Of a DNA stretch of 64,000 bases, positions 12,401 through 21,473 are shown piece after piece. The position numbers and the translations under genes are program-made. The stretch comes from Prosopocoilus inquinatus (Eukaryota; Arthropoda; Insecta; Coleoptera; Lucanidae). Numbering within the stretch: the first letter of the stretch is position 1; every line of letters starts with the position of its first letter. The notes below the pieces were generated by a model. That model ran no database searches and was not told the DNA's origin. It was given only the letters and a program-made list of their open reading frames with translations. Where the stretch lies: the NCBI GenBank assembly GCA_036172665.1, contig CM069877.1:20795001-20859000 (forward strand). Reading direction: 5' to 3'.

Positions 12401-13439
12401 ACTCCTCATTATTGACCGCCATCACGCCACGCTTTAAGTCCAATTGGAACCCGTGGGCACACATGACGTCCATGCCCAAAATTGCCTCGTCCTCTATATC
12501 TGCCACCAGTGCACGGTGTTTTATTGGAGTTGAACCAATGGTGATGATAACCTCTACTTCACCGTGGACAGTTGCTGATGTTCCAGTTGCAGTTTTCAGT
12601 TTAGAATTTTCTGCTGGTCCTTCCACAATTCGGGTTTCATTATTTTCTAGTACTTCTACTGGTGGCTGATCCCCGAACACTCGCAACCCCGCCATGATTT
12701 GTTCCAGATTTTTGATTTTATTATCCTGCTGGAATATTATTTCTTCCACATTTTCTTGAAGGTTTCTTGTTTCTTCCGATATTTTTACCACTAGTTTATC
12801 TTCGAGTCCTTTCGTCTGTTCTAGAAATTCACCCTTCAAATTTCCGGACTGTTCTAGAAGTTTCTCGTCGAAATTTCTGGATTGCTCTAGAAATTTCTCG
12901 TCTAAGTCTCTAGATTGTTCCAACAATTTATTTTGTAATTTGTCGAAATTTCCAGATTGTTCTAGAAGTTTCTCCTCTAAATTTCTGGATTGTTCTTGAA
13001 GCTTCTCGTCCAAATTTCTGGATTGTTCTCGAAGTTCGTCCTTGAAATTTCCAGATTGTTCTAGAAGCTTCTCCTCTAAATTTCTGGATTGTTCTTGAAG
13101 CTTCTCTAAATTTCCAGACTGTTCTAGAAACTTCTCGTCCAAATTTCTGGATTGTTCTCGAAGTTCGTCCTTGAAATTTCCAGATTGTTCTCGAAGTTCA
13201 TCCTTGAAATTTCTGGATTGTTCTCGAAGTTCATCTTTCAAGATTTTATTAAAATCGACGGGACCACACGAAATTTCGAAAAGGAACGTCTCTGGATCTT
13301 CACCAGCTGTCAACAAATCGGATCGGAGACGCTGTTGAAGTGCGCCTTTCAAACCACAGGTTTCTAACTCTCGTTCTTCCAATTCGGTTTTTAATTCGGC
13401 CACTTTTAAGTCTTTCAACAACACTTTTCTCGTAGCCAT
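9399..13439 (-). CDS. Fused gag-pol remnant: SAP/coiled coil-RT-RNase H-HHCC-macro-CCCH
   Basis: 1346 codons from an ATG at 13439. Residues 1-45 resemble a SAP (DNA-binding) motif. Residues about 68-212 are thirteen 11-residue coiled-coil repeats (xxxLxEQSxNx). The gag core, CCHC knuckle and the DTG part of the protease are absent: the frame passes from ENSKLK straight to the protease C-terminal half (ALVADIEDEAILGMDVM). Reverse transcriptase (STLDLKSGYWQVEL, VYLDDII), RNase H (TDASNVGIGG) and the integrase HHCC finger follow. Then 278 codons of integrase core are missing, exactly in frame. The last 230 residues hold a macro domain and a CCCH finger. The retained open frame and matching LTRs imply a young copy. 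Its translation product may be partly functional (RT/RNase H, macro domain). Confidence 0.9.
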   Translation of the reverse strand: MATRKVLLKDLKVAELKTELEERELETCGLKGALQQRLRSDLLTAGEDPETFLFEISCGPVDFNKILKDELREQSRNFKDELREQSGNFKDELREQSRNLDEKFLEQSGNLEKLQEQSRNLEEKLLEQSGNFKDELREQSRNLDEKLQEQSRNLEEKLLEQSGNFDKLQNKLLEQSRDLDEKFLEQSRNFDEKLLEQSGNLKGEFLEQTKGLEDKLVVKISEETRNLQENVEEIIFQQDNKIKNLEQIMAGLRVFGDQPPVEVLENNETRIVEGPAENSKLKTATGTSATVHGEVEVIITIGSTPIKHRALVADIEDEAILGMDVMCAHGFQLDLKRGVMAVNNEELVLHQRGDVAARVVLAEDVVLPSRTEVIVDAKLDGVFQDGQVIMVEPNTDDQRIGRGVLVGKMLLTAKKEVPVRLMNVNFFSVNIKKGTILGSCTMVSSISRHLETNVPEAKVPKKLWEMVMSTAEELTPDQKTKAKNLIGRYQDVFEVENGSKGRTDVVKHKIETGEERPIRQAPRRLPLAKREEAERIIREMEKDNVIEPSSSPWASPVVLVKKKDGSTRFCVDYRLLNNVTKKDSYPLPRIDDTLDTLAGSKIFSTLDLKSGYWQVELAPEDREKTAFSIGMGLWQFTVIPFGLCNAPATFERLMETVLKGLSWTTCMVYLDDIIVVGKTFDDHLRNLEGVFQRLRGAGLKLSLKKCHLFQKEVNYLGHIVNGNGIAVDPVKIQMVKDWPTPTNKHQIRSFLGLCTYYRRYVPGFADIAKPLTKLTEEGRPFEWDQQCQIGFEQLKQYLVSAPILSYPLPEGKFVVDTDASNVGIGGVLSQIQEGQEKVIGYFSKVLSKPERNYCVTRRELLAVVKTIEHFYKYLYGRRFLLRTDHAALKWLLRFKNPEGQVARWIERLQEYDFEIQHRAGTSHRNADALSRRPCAEDCKHCSRLNEKVATTARTAIVDDKWQGEELRRDQENDPDLKLVLQWKSRDARPTWEEVAPCAPSVKSYWAQWDSIVLDRGLLRRSIENQEDMEQKTQLLIPKNRVLEVLRELHDGTSGGHLGVKKTLEKVRERFYWVNCKEDVKDWCRKCTVCAASNGPHGKPKVIHFNRIAPYHGEADEGTVQRAQVSEVNFETFMSHHAEGSKARFGVSTEKQQDLFKVPLEYSLAHCVAEDLKMSKGIAQVFKKKFGQIEELRRQHPVVGKSLQIIDSTADRRRHVHYLVTKKTSSGKPDYQSMWRALYSLRRQLIETHQMKLAIPKLGCGLDGLDWRVIRSMLEVIFHRTGIEVLVCSHHPQATVSNSKTVDCYFFQAGSCKNGPACRFRHPPSRLSPGTFRDETFLRRGQCGEPT
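9417..9430 (-). promoter_or_regulatory. Polypurine tract of gypsy copy 1
   Basis: On the minus strand the purine run AAGAAGGGGGCAG sits directly against the 3' LTR, the usual primer site for plus-strand DNA synthesis. It is also coding, specifying the Leu-Arg-Arg-Gly-Gln near the end of the polyprotein. Confidence 0.85.
9579..9971 (-). other. Macro domain (TARG1/OARD1-like), gypsy copy 1
   Basis: About 131 residues. The opening SLAHCVAEDLKMSKGIA loop, KKKFG helix start, YLVTKK strand and GCGLDGLDW motif match the TARG1/OARD1 branch of macro domains, which hydrolyse ADP-ribose from glutamate. The Lys of VTKK and the Asp of CGLD align with the catalytic Lys and Asp of that family. It is almost identical to the domain of copy 2, with only a few substitutions (for example QS for VT before MWRAL). 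Confidence 0.85.
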
Positions 13440-13524
13440 TATTATTTTTTTTTTCTTATACTGTACTTATTTAATAATCTGATTAAATTTAATTTACTTT
13501 AAATTGTTTATTTATTTGCACAAA

Positions 13525-13541
13525 CCCCACACCTGACACCA
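13525..13541 (-). other. Primer-binding site, gypsy copy 1 (tRNA-Leu type)
   Basis: On the minus strand TGGTGTCAGGTGTGGGG lies one base inside the 5' LTR. It is complementary, with about one mismatch, to the 3' end of animal tRNA-Leu as I remember it (TGACA-CCA end). The same site occurs in copy 2 at 41446-41462. Confidence 0.75.
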
Positions 13542-13542
13542 C

Positions 13543-13869
13543 TGTTACGTTTCTAGGGTTTGAGTTTATTTATTTAAACGAATAAAACACTCGATAAAAA
13601 CTTAACCGTAATTTAATAAAGCTTAACAACTAATTTATTTCTAACAATTTATTTTCACACTAAAATCTAACTTCGACTATCGCTGTTCGAATTCGACTGC
13701 CTGGTGAGTCAACTCCGGGCGATTTTATATCTACTGTTGGCGTCTGGAAGTCTCGATGCTGGAAGATTCTAGTTTGCTCGATATAGGCCCCGAACGCGTG
13801 ACGGCCGATGATACATCGAAGCGGACCGACTTCTTGACGCCTTGCGCTGAGTCAGGTTGGCTCGCCACA
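13543..13869 (-). repeat. 5' LTR of gypsy copy 1
   Basis: 327 bp, matching the 3' LTR base for base as far as I can read. TATAAAA on the minus strand at 13723-13729 is the likely promoter. AATAAA signals lie toward the internal side. The CTAT target duplication abuts its outer edge. Confidence 0.95.
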
Positions 13870-14109
13870 CTATGTTTCTGTGAATTGCTGCTTGCCATTT
13901 GAAGATACAAAAATGACAATGGTATTAATGAAAAGAGAAAGGTATGGACAATATTATGGTGTTAAAATTATTCCTAAATATTAATACTTCCGGAATATAA
14001 ATAAAATTTTCAAATTTTCTACAAAAAATTTAGTCGCCTATGTTAGGTTTTAAACTTTAAGTTGTTTCAATTAATGGAAAATAATTTATACGTCAGTCAA
14101 AAAGTATTA

Positions 14110-14860
14110 TGAATTATTGTACAGAGCAAATAATAGGTAGGTACTCTTGTCGTTTAAGTTACAACAATTCTTTCTTTATTAAAATGATAATTGTATTCTA
14201 CGTCATTGCATACAAAAATACTGTTGTTTCTGATACTATCAATAAACTTGAAATGATGCCATGGGCAATTGACTTTTCAGAAAGTGTTCGTCTTCTTGGT
14301 GTAGCAATAGATAACAACTTAAACTGGTCGCTTCACATAGATAACTTATCCAAGAAAATGAATAGTGCTTACTACGCTTTACTGAAACTGAAATCGTGTG
14401 TTGATTATGACTATTTAATACAAGCATATTATGGGCTAGTGCACTCAAACTTGGTTTACTGCTGTGAATTGTGGAACAATTCTCGCGATGTCAGCAGGGT
14501 TTTCATTGCACAAAAACGTGTAGTGAGACTAATCTTTAATATTGAACGTAGACAAACTTGCAGAAATGTATTCATCCGTTATAATATTTTAACACTAGCT
14601 TCAATTTAAATTTAAAACAACTCGAAACTGTAATTTATTTCGATCTCAAAAACACAAAATTGCTCTTTTCGAAAAATCGTCTTTTTTGCCGGACAGAAAC
14701 TATACAATGGACTCCCTGCTGATATTCGCTGTACTAATAATTATAGCGAATTTAAAAAATGTTTAAAGAACCACCTGCTGAAACATACTTTCTATAGTAC
14801 TAATGATTTTTTGATGCTATTCATTATGCCTGGCACAACTAATGAGTTTTTGTTTCTCAC
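14110..14860 (+). pseudogene. 3' end of a non-LTR (jockey/CR1-like) reverse transcriptase ORF2
   Basis: Conceptual translation from about 14215 reads SVRLLGVAIDNNLNWSLHI, then a tyrosine/lysine-rich helical region and the QKRVVRLIFN motif. This is the pattern of the region after the RT palm in jockey/CR1-group elements. The first frame stops at about 14609. Homology resumes in another frame at about 14690 (GQKLYNGLPADIR, then FKKCLKNHLLKHTFYS), the usual C-terminal end. The palm motifs are absent, so the copy is 5'-truncated and frameshifted. Its 3' UTR seems to run to the (GATT)n tract at 15165-15199. Confidence 0.7.
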
Positions 14861-15164
14861 TTATATTATAAGTTTCACAACATGTACTTATGTATTTTTA
14901 CAAATGTCTACTTGCTCTAGAATATAATCTTGATTTATCTGCCTAAACACGTTTCCTGTAGTATTAAGGATGTTTTCACTATGTATGTCTCAAGCAGTTG
15001 GCACATGTTTTCCTCTTATATTTTATTAGTTATTTTAACATCTATGTACTCATACGAATGTCTATTTACTTTTAATGTAAATTTTAAAGTGTTTTAAAGA
15101 CAATGCTTTTGTGCGTATTTACAAATTTATTTTATAACGTTTCACATTGACCAAGTGAGTAAAA

Positions 15165-15199
15165 TGATTGATTGATTAATTGATTGATTGATTGATTGA
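15165..15199 (+). repeat. (GATT)n tail of LINE fragment
   Basis: Eight to nine near-perfect GATT units directly after the LINE 3' untranslated region. Several non-LTR clades end in short tandem repeats instead of poly(A), so this probably marks the 3' terminus of the 14110-15199 fragment. Confidence 0.65.
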
Positions 15200-15784
15200 A
15201 TTAATACCGACACATGTCGATACTAAATCAGTTTTAAATTCAATTGTACTAAGAATTAAATAAGTTTCACACTGTTCAAGAATAAGAAACACACAACTGT
15301 AAAGAATATTAAAAAAAACGTCAATTCCGCAAATCCAGTTGCCATCAACATTGTATTGAAATTAACAAGAATAGTAAGAAAGTATTTTGTGAATTAATAC
15401 AGGAGCAAATAAATAAATCCTAACAGTTTTTCATCGTCAGTATGCTACAGAGATGAATGGAATTTTATTTTGAGTAAGAAGCATATTGTACAAAATTATT
15501 GAATTGCAAAATTTTAATCTGACATACTAAGGCGACTACATTTTTCATTTAAAATTTTAAAAAAATTTAATTTCTATTTCAAACACAATAGGAATAATTT
15601 TAACAGGATAACATTGATCTTAATTTTATCCTTCATTTAATACCATTACCAATTTTGTATCTTTAAATGGCGAGCAGTAATCTATAGAAACGTAGTTCTC
15701 AATGGAACTCGGTTTGAAACTTTCCACCCGGTATATTGGTAATCAAAATTCTATTTTATATGGAAGTATGTTCTTTATTTGTGG

Positions 15785-15886
15785 AAAAAATAGTAGTAAT
15801 TATTTATAGTATTCGAAACTATTTTTGAACACTATAAATAATTACTACTATTTTTTTTACAAAAGTAGTACTATTACTACTTTTGT
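15785..15886. repeat. Two adjacent perfect hairpins
   Basis: The first hairpin has 26-bp perfect arms at 15785-15810 and 15831-15856 with a 20-base loop. The second has 12-bp perfect arms at 15859-15870 and 15875-15886 with a 4-base loop. Both arms carry the same TAGTAGTA-type sequence. No gene is attached; a MITE end or replication-slippage product is possible. Confidence 0.7.
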
Positions 15887-16639
15887 AATATCTTTTTATT
15901 AACCTTATGTAAGCAAATCACACATTTTGTATTAACAATCGCTCAAATGCTGTTACTGTGTTCTATGCATTGTGTAAATATTTTACACCTAATAGCGCAA
16001 TTCTGCACATGTTAGCAAGAATCGTACGAACTTACATATCGTACGATCCTCAGAGAGATGCAAGGAACTTGAAAAGACTGGGCTGTGATTCATTTCAGCA
16101 CTTGTTTGACAATCTTCTACATGGGACTTGTATAATTTAAGAAAGTAAATAAAAAAAGTGCATATGTTTAACTGAAATATTACATAATTACATAACATGT
16201 GACTTTAGTGCATTTTTCCCTCCATTGTAGAATTTTGTACAACAAAGTATCAAGGCATTCTCTTCATACTGATGATGATGAATTTATTGTAGTACAAAAG
16301 TCAAAATTAGTGTTTACTTCTTTACTCCAATATTGAGTAATAATTTTACTACAAACGTATGTAAACATTTTTCAGGTCGAGGTGGAAGTAAGACTGAGTT
16401 TTTTGAAACAAAGTTCAACAATTGTGTTAAAAATATCTACAACTCCTTTTCACACTTAACTGTAGAGAATTTCCCTTTGTCATTTCCCTCTGTGACGTGC
16501 TATGCTCCAATGTAGAAATTCAAATGTATCTAACCATTTTTGTTTGACAACTTGATGACTTTTAGTCGTAAAAAAGGTACCTTATTTAGGCCGTCGTTCG
16601 TTTCCCAAACTTAAACCGATGAACGAAACACAATTATCA
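15887..16639. other. No recognisable gene
   Basis: Short frames only. The stretch at about 16375-16515 is open on + but starts without an ATG and resembles nothing I know. The last 70 bases run into the leader of the Penelope-like element. Confidence 0.4.
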
Positions 16640-18116
16640 TTAATCATTACTTTGATTAACTAAAATAGTCCCTACAAGAAAACTACCCCGAAACCCGTTG
16701 CCAAAGTTAATTAAAGCTGTCAAAGACATGATTAAAGAATGTCCCAATCTTATTACTAAACAGAATAAATTCAAGATTGATGTAACTAACCCCACTGTAC
16801 CCAAATCGTATGTCCTTCCCAAAATACACAAGGCAGGTAAATCGGTGAGACCAATCGTGTCCGGTATAAACTCACCCACTCACTCTCTTTCTAAATGGTT
16901 GAATATCGAGCTCAGTGCGCTTCTCAATCCTCAAGATAAATTTTCGGTAAAAAACTCAATGGAGTTTAGAAATAAGTCTAAAAATATTTCTTTACAAGAA
17001 GGGGAAATTATGGTCTCGTTTGATGTTCAATTCTACAATTCTAAACTATTTCCTAGTGTGCCCATACCTGAAACACTAACTTATTTGCGGGAACTACTGA
17101 CAGATAATAATGTAGATAAAGATAAATTTGAGGCATACGTCACGCTCACATCTCTTTGCATGTCTCAGAATTGTTTTCAAATAAATGGTGAGTATTTTGA
17201 ACGAGTTCAAAGAACCGCAATGGGTCACTGTTTGACACCGTTTTTGGCCAATTTATTTATGAGTAAATTCGAAAATGACGTAAGAGATACTGATCAGTAT
17301 TTTTCAAGAATTTGGTTACGTTATGTGGATGACATTTTTGCTATTTTTGATACCAAGAAGTGTGATTTGGAGGATTTTATAGGAAAACTAAATTCAAAAC
17401 TTGATAGTATTAAATTTACATACGAAAAGTAAGAAAACGGCGCGATTCACTTTTTAGACGCTCGTATAATTAGAAACAGCAAAAATTAATTAGAAATCGA
17501 CATTTATCGTAAAGATACAAATACAAGCCGGTTTATAATTAATGAATCTCAACATTCTGTACAACACAAACTCGCGGTTCTAAATTTATTAGTTCATGAG
17601 ATTAGCTACAGGAAACAGGTCCAAAATTCTAGCACTTTAATTGGAACTTCATCTCTAGGAAAATTTGTTAAAATGCCTTCTGATCAGTTTTGCACCAAAG
17701 GTTTAACACATATTTTTAAAACCTAAAACTTACGATTAGGATTTTCAAATAACCAATACCATAAAGAATTTATTGGGAAACCCGAAAGATAAAGTTGATG
17801 CTGCACAGAAATCTGGAATTTATGAAATTAACGAATGTACTAGTAAATTGGACAAAAAAAAAGAAATATATAAACACGTTTTAAAGAACATTTAAGTCAC
17901 TACAGGTACAATAAGTTTGAGAAATCAAGTGTTGCACAACATATTTACAATACAGGATACAGTATTATTAAGGATAATTTAAAACTCATTAAGGAAGTTT
18001 TAAATAATAGGGAATTAAATGCTTACGAAAGTATTTTTATTCGGAAAAATAGAAACACTTTAATGAATTCAGACAACGGAACAGTACCTAATTCCGTATT
18101 ATTTGATTTACTCTAA
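16640..18116 (+). pseudogene. Penelope-like element: reverse transcriptase plus GIY-YIG endonuclease (broken)
   Basis: The RT part (open 16698-17432) shows Penelope-specific blocks: SYVLPKIHKAG, RPIVSGINSP, a motif-A region VSFDV...LFPSVP with a six-residue insertion, a motif-B region AMGHCLTPFLANLFM, and catalytic YVDD in LRYVDDIFAIF. The phase continues past a TAA at 17430 (then ENGAIHFLDARI) and a second TAA near 17487. After a frameshift the GIY-YIG region appears (KSGIYEINE, later SVAQHIYNTGYSII), ending at 18116. At least two nonsense codons and two frame changes make it inactive. The 5' third of a typical Penelope ORF is absent. The leader (attactttgatta...aaaatag) recurs beside 19310. 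Confidence 0.85.
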
Positions 18117-18170
18117 TTTGTAGTTAGAAATTTTTTTTGTGCAAATCGTTTTTGATTGCAGTGAAAACCT

Positions 18171-18233
18171 CGAGCAGCCTCTGTACAGCTGTTTCAGCCC
18201 TGCTTGGGGCTTCTTCAGCAGAGACGTAGCTTG
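18171..18233 (-). ncRNA. Hammerhead ribozyme, type I (Penelope-type), complete core
   Basis: Read on the minus strand: stem I strand GTCTCTG, core CTGAAGA, stem II AGCCC/GGGCT with loop CAAGCA, core GAAA, stem III as the palindrome ACAGCTGT, cleavage triplet GTA, then the stem I partner CAGAGGC. Beyond a small internal loop the outer stem CAAG/CTCG pairs with one mismatch. All conserved core bases (CUGANGA, GAAA, NUH) are present. A loop-less palindromic stem III is known from Penelope hammerheads and usually means action as a dimer. Activity is untested. The fold is antisense to the adjacent RT frame. Confidence 0.75.
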
Positions 18234-18392
18234 ACATTCCCACTGCAAACAAAAACGACTTGTCCAATTTATTCGCAATTGTGATGTAAGAGTGATGAAC
18301 AGATAAAATAGCGACATCTTACTATCGCTTTTTGACCTGACATTGCAATTGCGAATAAGTTTGACAAGTCGTTTTTGTTTGCAGTGGGAATG

Positions 18393-18436
18393 TCGAGCTA
18401 CGTCTCTGCTGAAGAAGCCCCAAAGAAGCTGCTCGA
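18393..18436 (+). ncRNA. Deleted hammerhead copy
   Basis: The plus-strand copy has the outer stem CGAGC, stem I CGTCTCTG, CTGAAGA and half of stem II. It then jumps to the closing CTCGAGG. It lacks the second half of stem II, GAAA, stem III and the cleavage triplet, so it cannot fold as a ribozyme. Confidence 0.65.
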
Positions 18437-18640
18437 GGTTTTCACTGCAATCAAAAACGATTTGCACAATTTTTTTCTAAATACTTTCATTATGCTTTGA
18501 CAGCAAGCATGGCCGCCTTGCATGGGGGACTTATTAGGAGCAAATCCCGCTTCAATTTGTCTATCCTACTGCAATGTCAGGTCAAAAAGCGATAGTAAGA
18601 TGTCGCTATTTTATCTGTTCATCACTCTAATTTGTAGGTT

Positions 18641-19330
18641 GTTATTTGACGGTTCATATTTAGATATATATGATTATTATAATTATTATCATTATTATTT
18701 TTTAGATCTTAAGTCAATAATTGGCCGCTAGATGTCGTACTTGTTATGTCAAAAATTATCCGCTACCTAAATCATATATAAAGAGGTGAAAGAGACAGTT
18801 AAGCGCATTTGGACTGGATATTTGATAAGGAGAGGATTCTCCGAGATAAAATTTTCCTAAATTGCTCTTAACTTGTGGTGTGTGGGTGTGATTTGCTCTC
18901 ATCTGTAGGTTGTTTTTTGGCGATTAATACATAATATATACATTTTATTTTAATTTCAGGATTTTTAGGTATCAAATGACAGGGAATTATATACTTATTT
19001 ATTTGTTAGAATAAGAAGTTTTTTTCGGGTTTTTGGACTATTTATTTGTAAGCTTTTTCTGACGGTTAATATTAGATCTTTACATATTAATTTATATTTA
19101 CTTACATTTAGACATATATATCTTTTAGGATGATTAGATTGTTGTTAATTTTAACATTTTTATGATTTTATTAGAATAATTAGGTTGTTTTTAGATCTTT
19201 TTAGTGCTTTTAAGTTGGTAGCGTACTGAAGATGGCAGCTTAGCGGCCGAAATACCTATCTGCGGATATAAAAATTATTGTGGACGGAGGTTCATTTCAA
19301 TTATTACTTTGATTAGCAAAATAAGCCTTT
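18641..19330 (+). mobile_element. 5' terminal-repeat fragment of a Penelope-like element
   Basis: Contains a TATA-like ATATATAAAG at about 18774 and a stretch repeated at 43990-44190 (TCTTTTAGGATGATTAGAT through the ribozyme-like hairpin). It ends in a leader (attactttgattagcaaaata) shared with the leader of the Penelope ORF at 16650. This ties the fragment to the same family. No coding sequence is present. Confidence 0.6.
19221..19265 (+). ncRNA. Hammerhead-like motif with extra base before stem II
   Basis: Stem I GCGTA/TGCG, core CTGAAGA, one unpaired T, stem II GGCAGC/GCGGCC (one mismatch), GAAA, a short stem III (ATA/TAT around CC) and triplet ATC. The unpaired base at 10.1 departs from the textbook hammerhead but recurs in every copy of this subtype in the window. 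Confidence 0.5.
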
Positions 19331-20379
19331 TTATAATATTATGCTTGTGTCGCAACTCCCACAAAGTAAATAAAAACACCCACATATTTTTGTGATAGAG
19401 AAATATTCGGAACTGTGATATGTTGAGATTGATTCGTAAATTTAAGTAAAGGAATGAAAGTCCATTATTAAGGCCTGGGTCATCTGTACCGGAATGAGCT
19501 GGAATGAGCGCCTGCGAGCGTACACGATCTGCTCATGACGCTGAACAAAAGCGAAAGATCGTATTGCTCATCTTCACGTACGCTTGGCATTTAACGACGT
19601 CCATGAGTGAACTGTGAACAGATTTATTGGTTCATGTGCGCACATGAGTGAGCATTTCCGAAGCCTGTTGTAGACGCACATTAAAAAAAAATAGATAAAA
19701 TTAATATTTTGATCAGCTGATCTATTGGTTTGTCACAAACTCCGTAGAACAATAAATGATGGTCTAAAACTTAAATACATCAATCATTTATTTGATCCAG
19801 CCACGGAGAATGCCTCTCATTCAAAGGTTTTTTTTAATTAGTAGTTTATTACTACAATTAAGGATAGGAGTTCTAAAAGATTCGTCGAATGCAGGGTGAT
19901 TTAGAATAAGTGTCCGACCCGTTAGGAGCGTATTTACTAAGGTCATGCAAGTGCGAAATTGGAAGAAATAAATCTATCAGAGGCATTTCAAAAATCAATC
20001 TCCTTTGAATTCAAAGTGGAAATAATGATTCATTTCTTTCGTATACATACACAAGTTCGAAATTCGAAAGATTGAATTGCGTATTATACATTTTTCTTCC
20101 GGATAAAATCATAAATAAAAACTTTTTACAGTTTCATTTTAAGGTAAACGCTAGTGTTACGTTCTATTCCACGCGATTTCATTTCTCTTGTGACGCAATA
20201 CAGCTGTACTAGTGCCCATTAGCCAATTTATATCTGAATCTTTAATGCATTTTATCTCAAAAACTATTAGACCCCCTATGCATATAGATTTTTGTTTTCT
20301 TTTTGTATGTAATACCTGTGGTTGACGGGTTGGACGGATTTTGAATCATCCAGTATATGATGTTGTTTTTAGAATGACT
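19331..20379. other. No recognisable feature
   Basis: Mixed-composition DNA. A GC-richer patch at 19480-19680 has several GAGC/GCTC repeats and may be a decayed MITE. No frames with family motifs before the mariner remnant. Confidence 0.35.
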
Positions 20380-21240
20380 GTCAATATGTTATATTCTCTA
20401 CAATGCCTCGATCGGCTTCATTTGGCTTTTGGAGACGAAGCACTATCAAAGAGCAGTGTTTATAATTGGTTTGCCGAATTCCAGCGTGGACGTACCTCTC
20501 TCAGTGACGAATTTCGTGAAGGTCGTCCATCAACATCTGTTGTTGCCACTGATGTAGATGCTATGCGTGAAATGCTTGAACGAGATCGACATGTGACATA
20601 TCGTGAGATTCAGGCATCCTTACATATTGACATGAAAGCAATACACCAGATTTTGCATGATCATTTGAACGTATGAAAGCTTTGCAGTCGTTGGATCCCA
20701 CATAATTTAACAGAAGCGCAAAAGCAGGGTCGTGTCAAATGTTGCGAAGAAATGCTCAAGAAATTCAATGGAGGTCATTCAAATTTAGTTTATAACATCG
20801 TTACTGGTGACGAAACGTGGATCTATTCGTTTGGGTATTTCAAAATGAACCAAAACCAACAAAAGTTGTCCGTTCACGCAGTGCTGCGAAGCAAATGATT
20901 GCTTGTTTCTTTGGTTTAACTGGACATGTAGCAACCGTGGGTTTAGAGAATAGAAAAACCGTGAATGCTGATTGGTATACTTCAATTTGTTTGCCGGAAG
21001 TCATCGATCAAATAAGAAGAAACAATCGAAATCGCCGAATTATTCTCCATCATGACAAAGCCAGCTCTCACTCAGCGCGTCAAACAGTTGATTTTTTGTC
21101 CAACAAAAATATTGAATTAATGACTCATTGTCCATATTCACCTGATTTGTCACCTAATAATTTCTTTTTGTTCCCAAATATCAAAAATAAAATGCGTGGT
21201 GAGCGATTTTCGTCGGCTGAAGCAGCAGTTGAAGCATTCA
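20380..21240 (+). pseudogene. mariner transposase, inactivated copy
   Basis: Conceptual protein: HTH region (AFGDEALSKSSVYNWFAEF, GRPSTS), second HTH (VTYREIQASLHI), linker (WIPHNLTEAQK), then the DDE core with TGDETWIYSF and HHDKASSH. The third catalytic position of the DD34D triad is Asn (SPNNFFLFP), not Asp. There is also an in-frame TGA at about 20674 and a frameshift near 20830, so the copy is dead three times over. Homology to mariner stops near 21240 (after SSAEAAVEAF). The frame runs on to 21428 in unrelated sequence. No intact TIRs were found. Confidence 0.85.
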
Positions 21241-21473
21241 AGTTATACCAATCGTTATACATACTTCTACAAGAAATTTTAATGAAAGTATTGGCAAGAA
21301 AACTTTTTCTGCTGCCCGTGCATACAGTCTGGATAAAAAGTCTGAAACACATGTATACTAAAGAATTTTCTGCTTTGCAAAAATACTCGGGCACGTTGGT
21401 TATTAATATAAACCTGACATATTTTTGAATATTGCTTTATTTATACAGTGGCGTACTATTAAGATAAAAACTA

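Larger units (their letters stand above)
9090..13869 (-). mobile_element. Ty3/gypsy LTR retrotransposon, copy 1 (internally deleted)
   Basis: A complete LTR-to-LTR insertion of 4780 bp on the minus strand. The two 327-bp LTRs show no difference on reading and are flanked by a CTAT duplication (9086-9089 and 13870-13873). A Leu-type primer site and a polypurine tract are in place. Relative to copy 2 at 35203-41789 it has two internal deletions, about 977 bp from gag to protease and 834 bp in integrase. Each junction is at a 5-6 bp match shared by the two sides. The remaining coding sequence is one open frame. It cannot supply its own capsid, protease or integrase, so it must have been mobilised in trans. 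Confidence 0.95.
9046..15733. mobile_element. Foldback / long-TIR DNA element split by gypsy and LINE insertions
   Basis: The left end starts TACCGGGTGGAAAGTTTCAA at 9046 and the right end is its reverse complement, finishing at 15733. TA dinucleotides flank both. If gypsy copy 1 is removed, the left arm continues at 13870 and pairs with 15530-15733 for roughly 240 bp with many mismatches and gaps. Shared words include GCCATTTGAAGATAC, AATGGTATTAA and TAGTCGCCT. The centre carries a 3' LINE fragment and a (GATT)n tract. No transposase of its own is seen. Confidence 0.6.
18117..18640. repeat. Penelope terminal-repeat DNA arranged as an inverted repeat
   Basis: Sequence 18126-18250 (CAAATCGTTTTTGATTGCAG to ...GCAAACAAAAACG) recurs inverted at 18360-18470. 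The inverted copy lacks the middle of the ribozyme motif. A second module (AGCGATAGTAAGATGTCGCT) is inverted between about 18290-18345 and 18585-18640, and a scrap of it lies at 26697-26772. This looks like inverted and truncated pLTRs, an arrangement known for Penelope elements. Confidence 0.7.

Noticed and set aside
13870..13919. Coding extension across the 5' LTR of gypsy copy 1
   Set aside because: The minus-strand frame there merely runs through LTR and flank; no gene.
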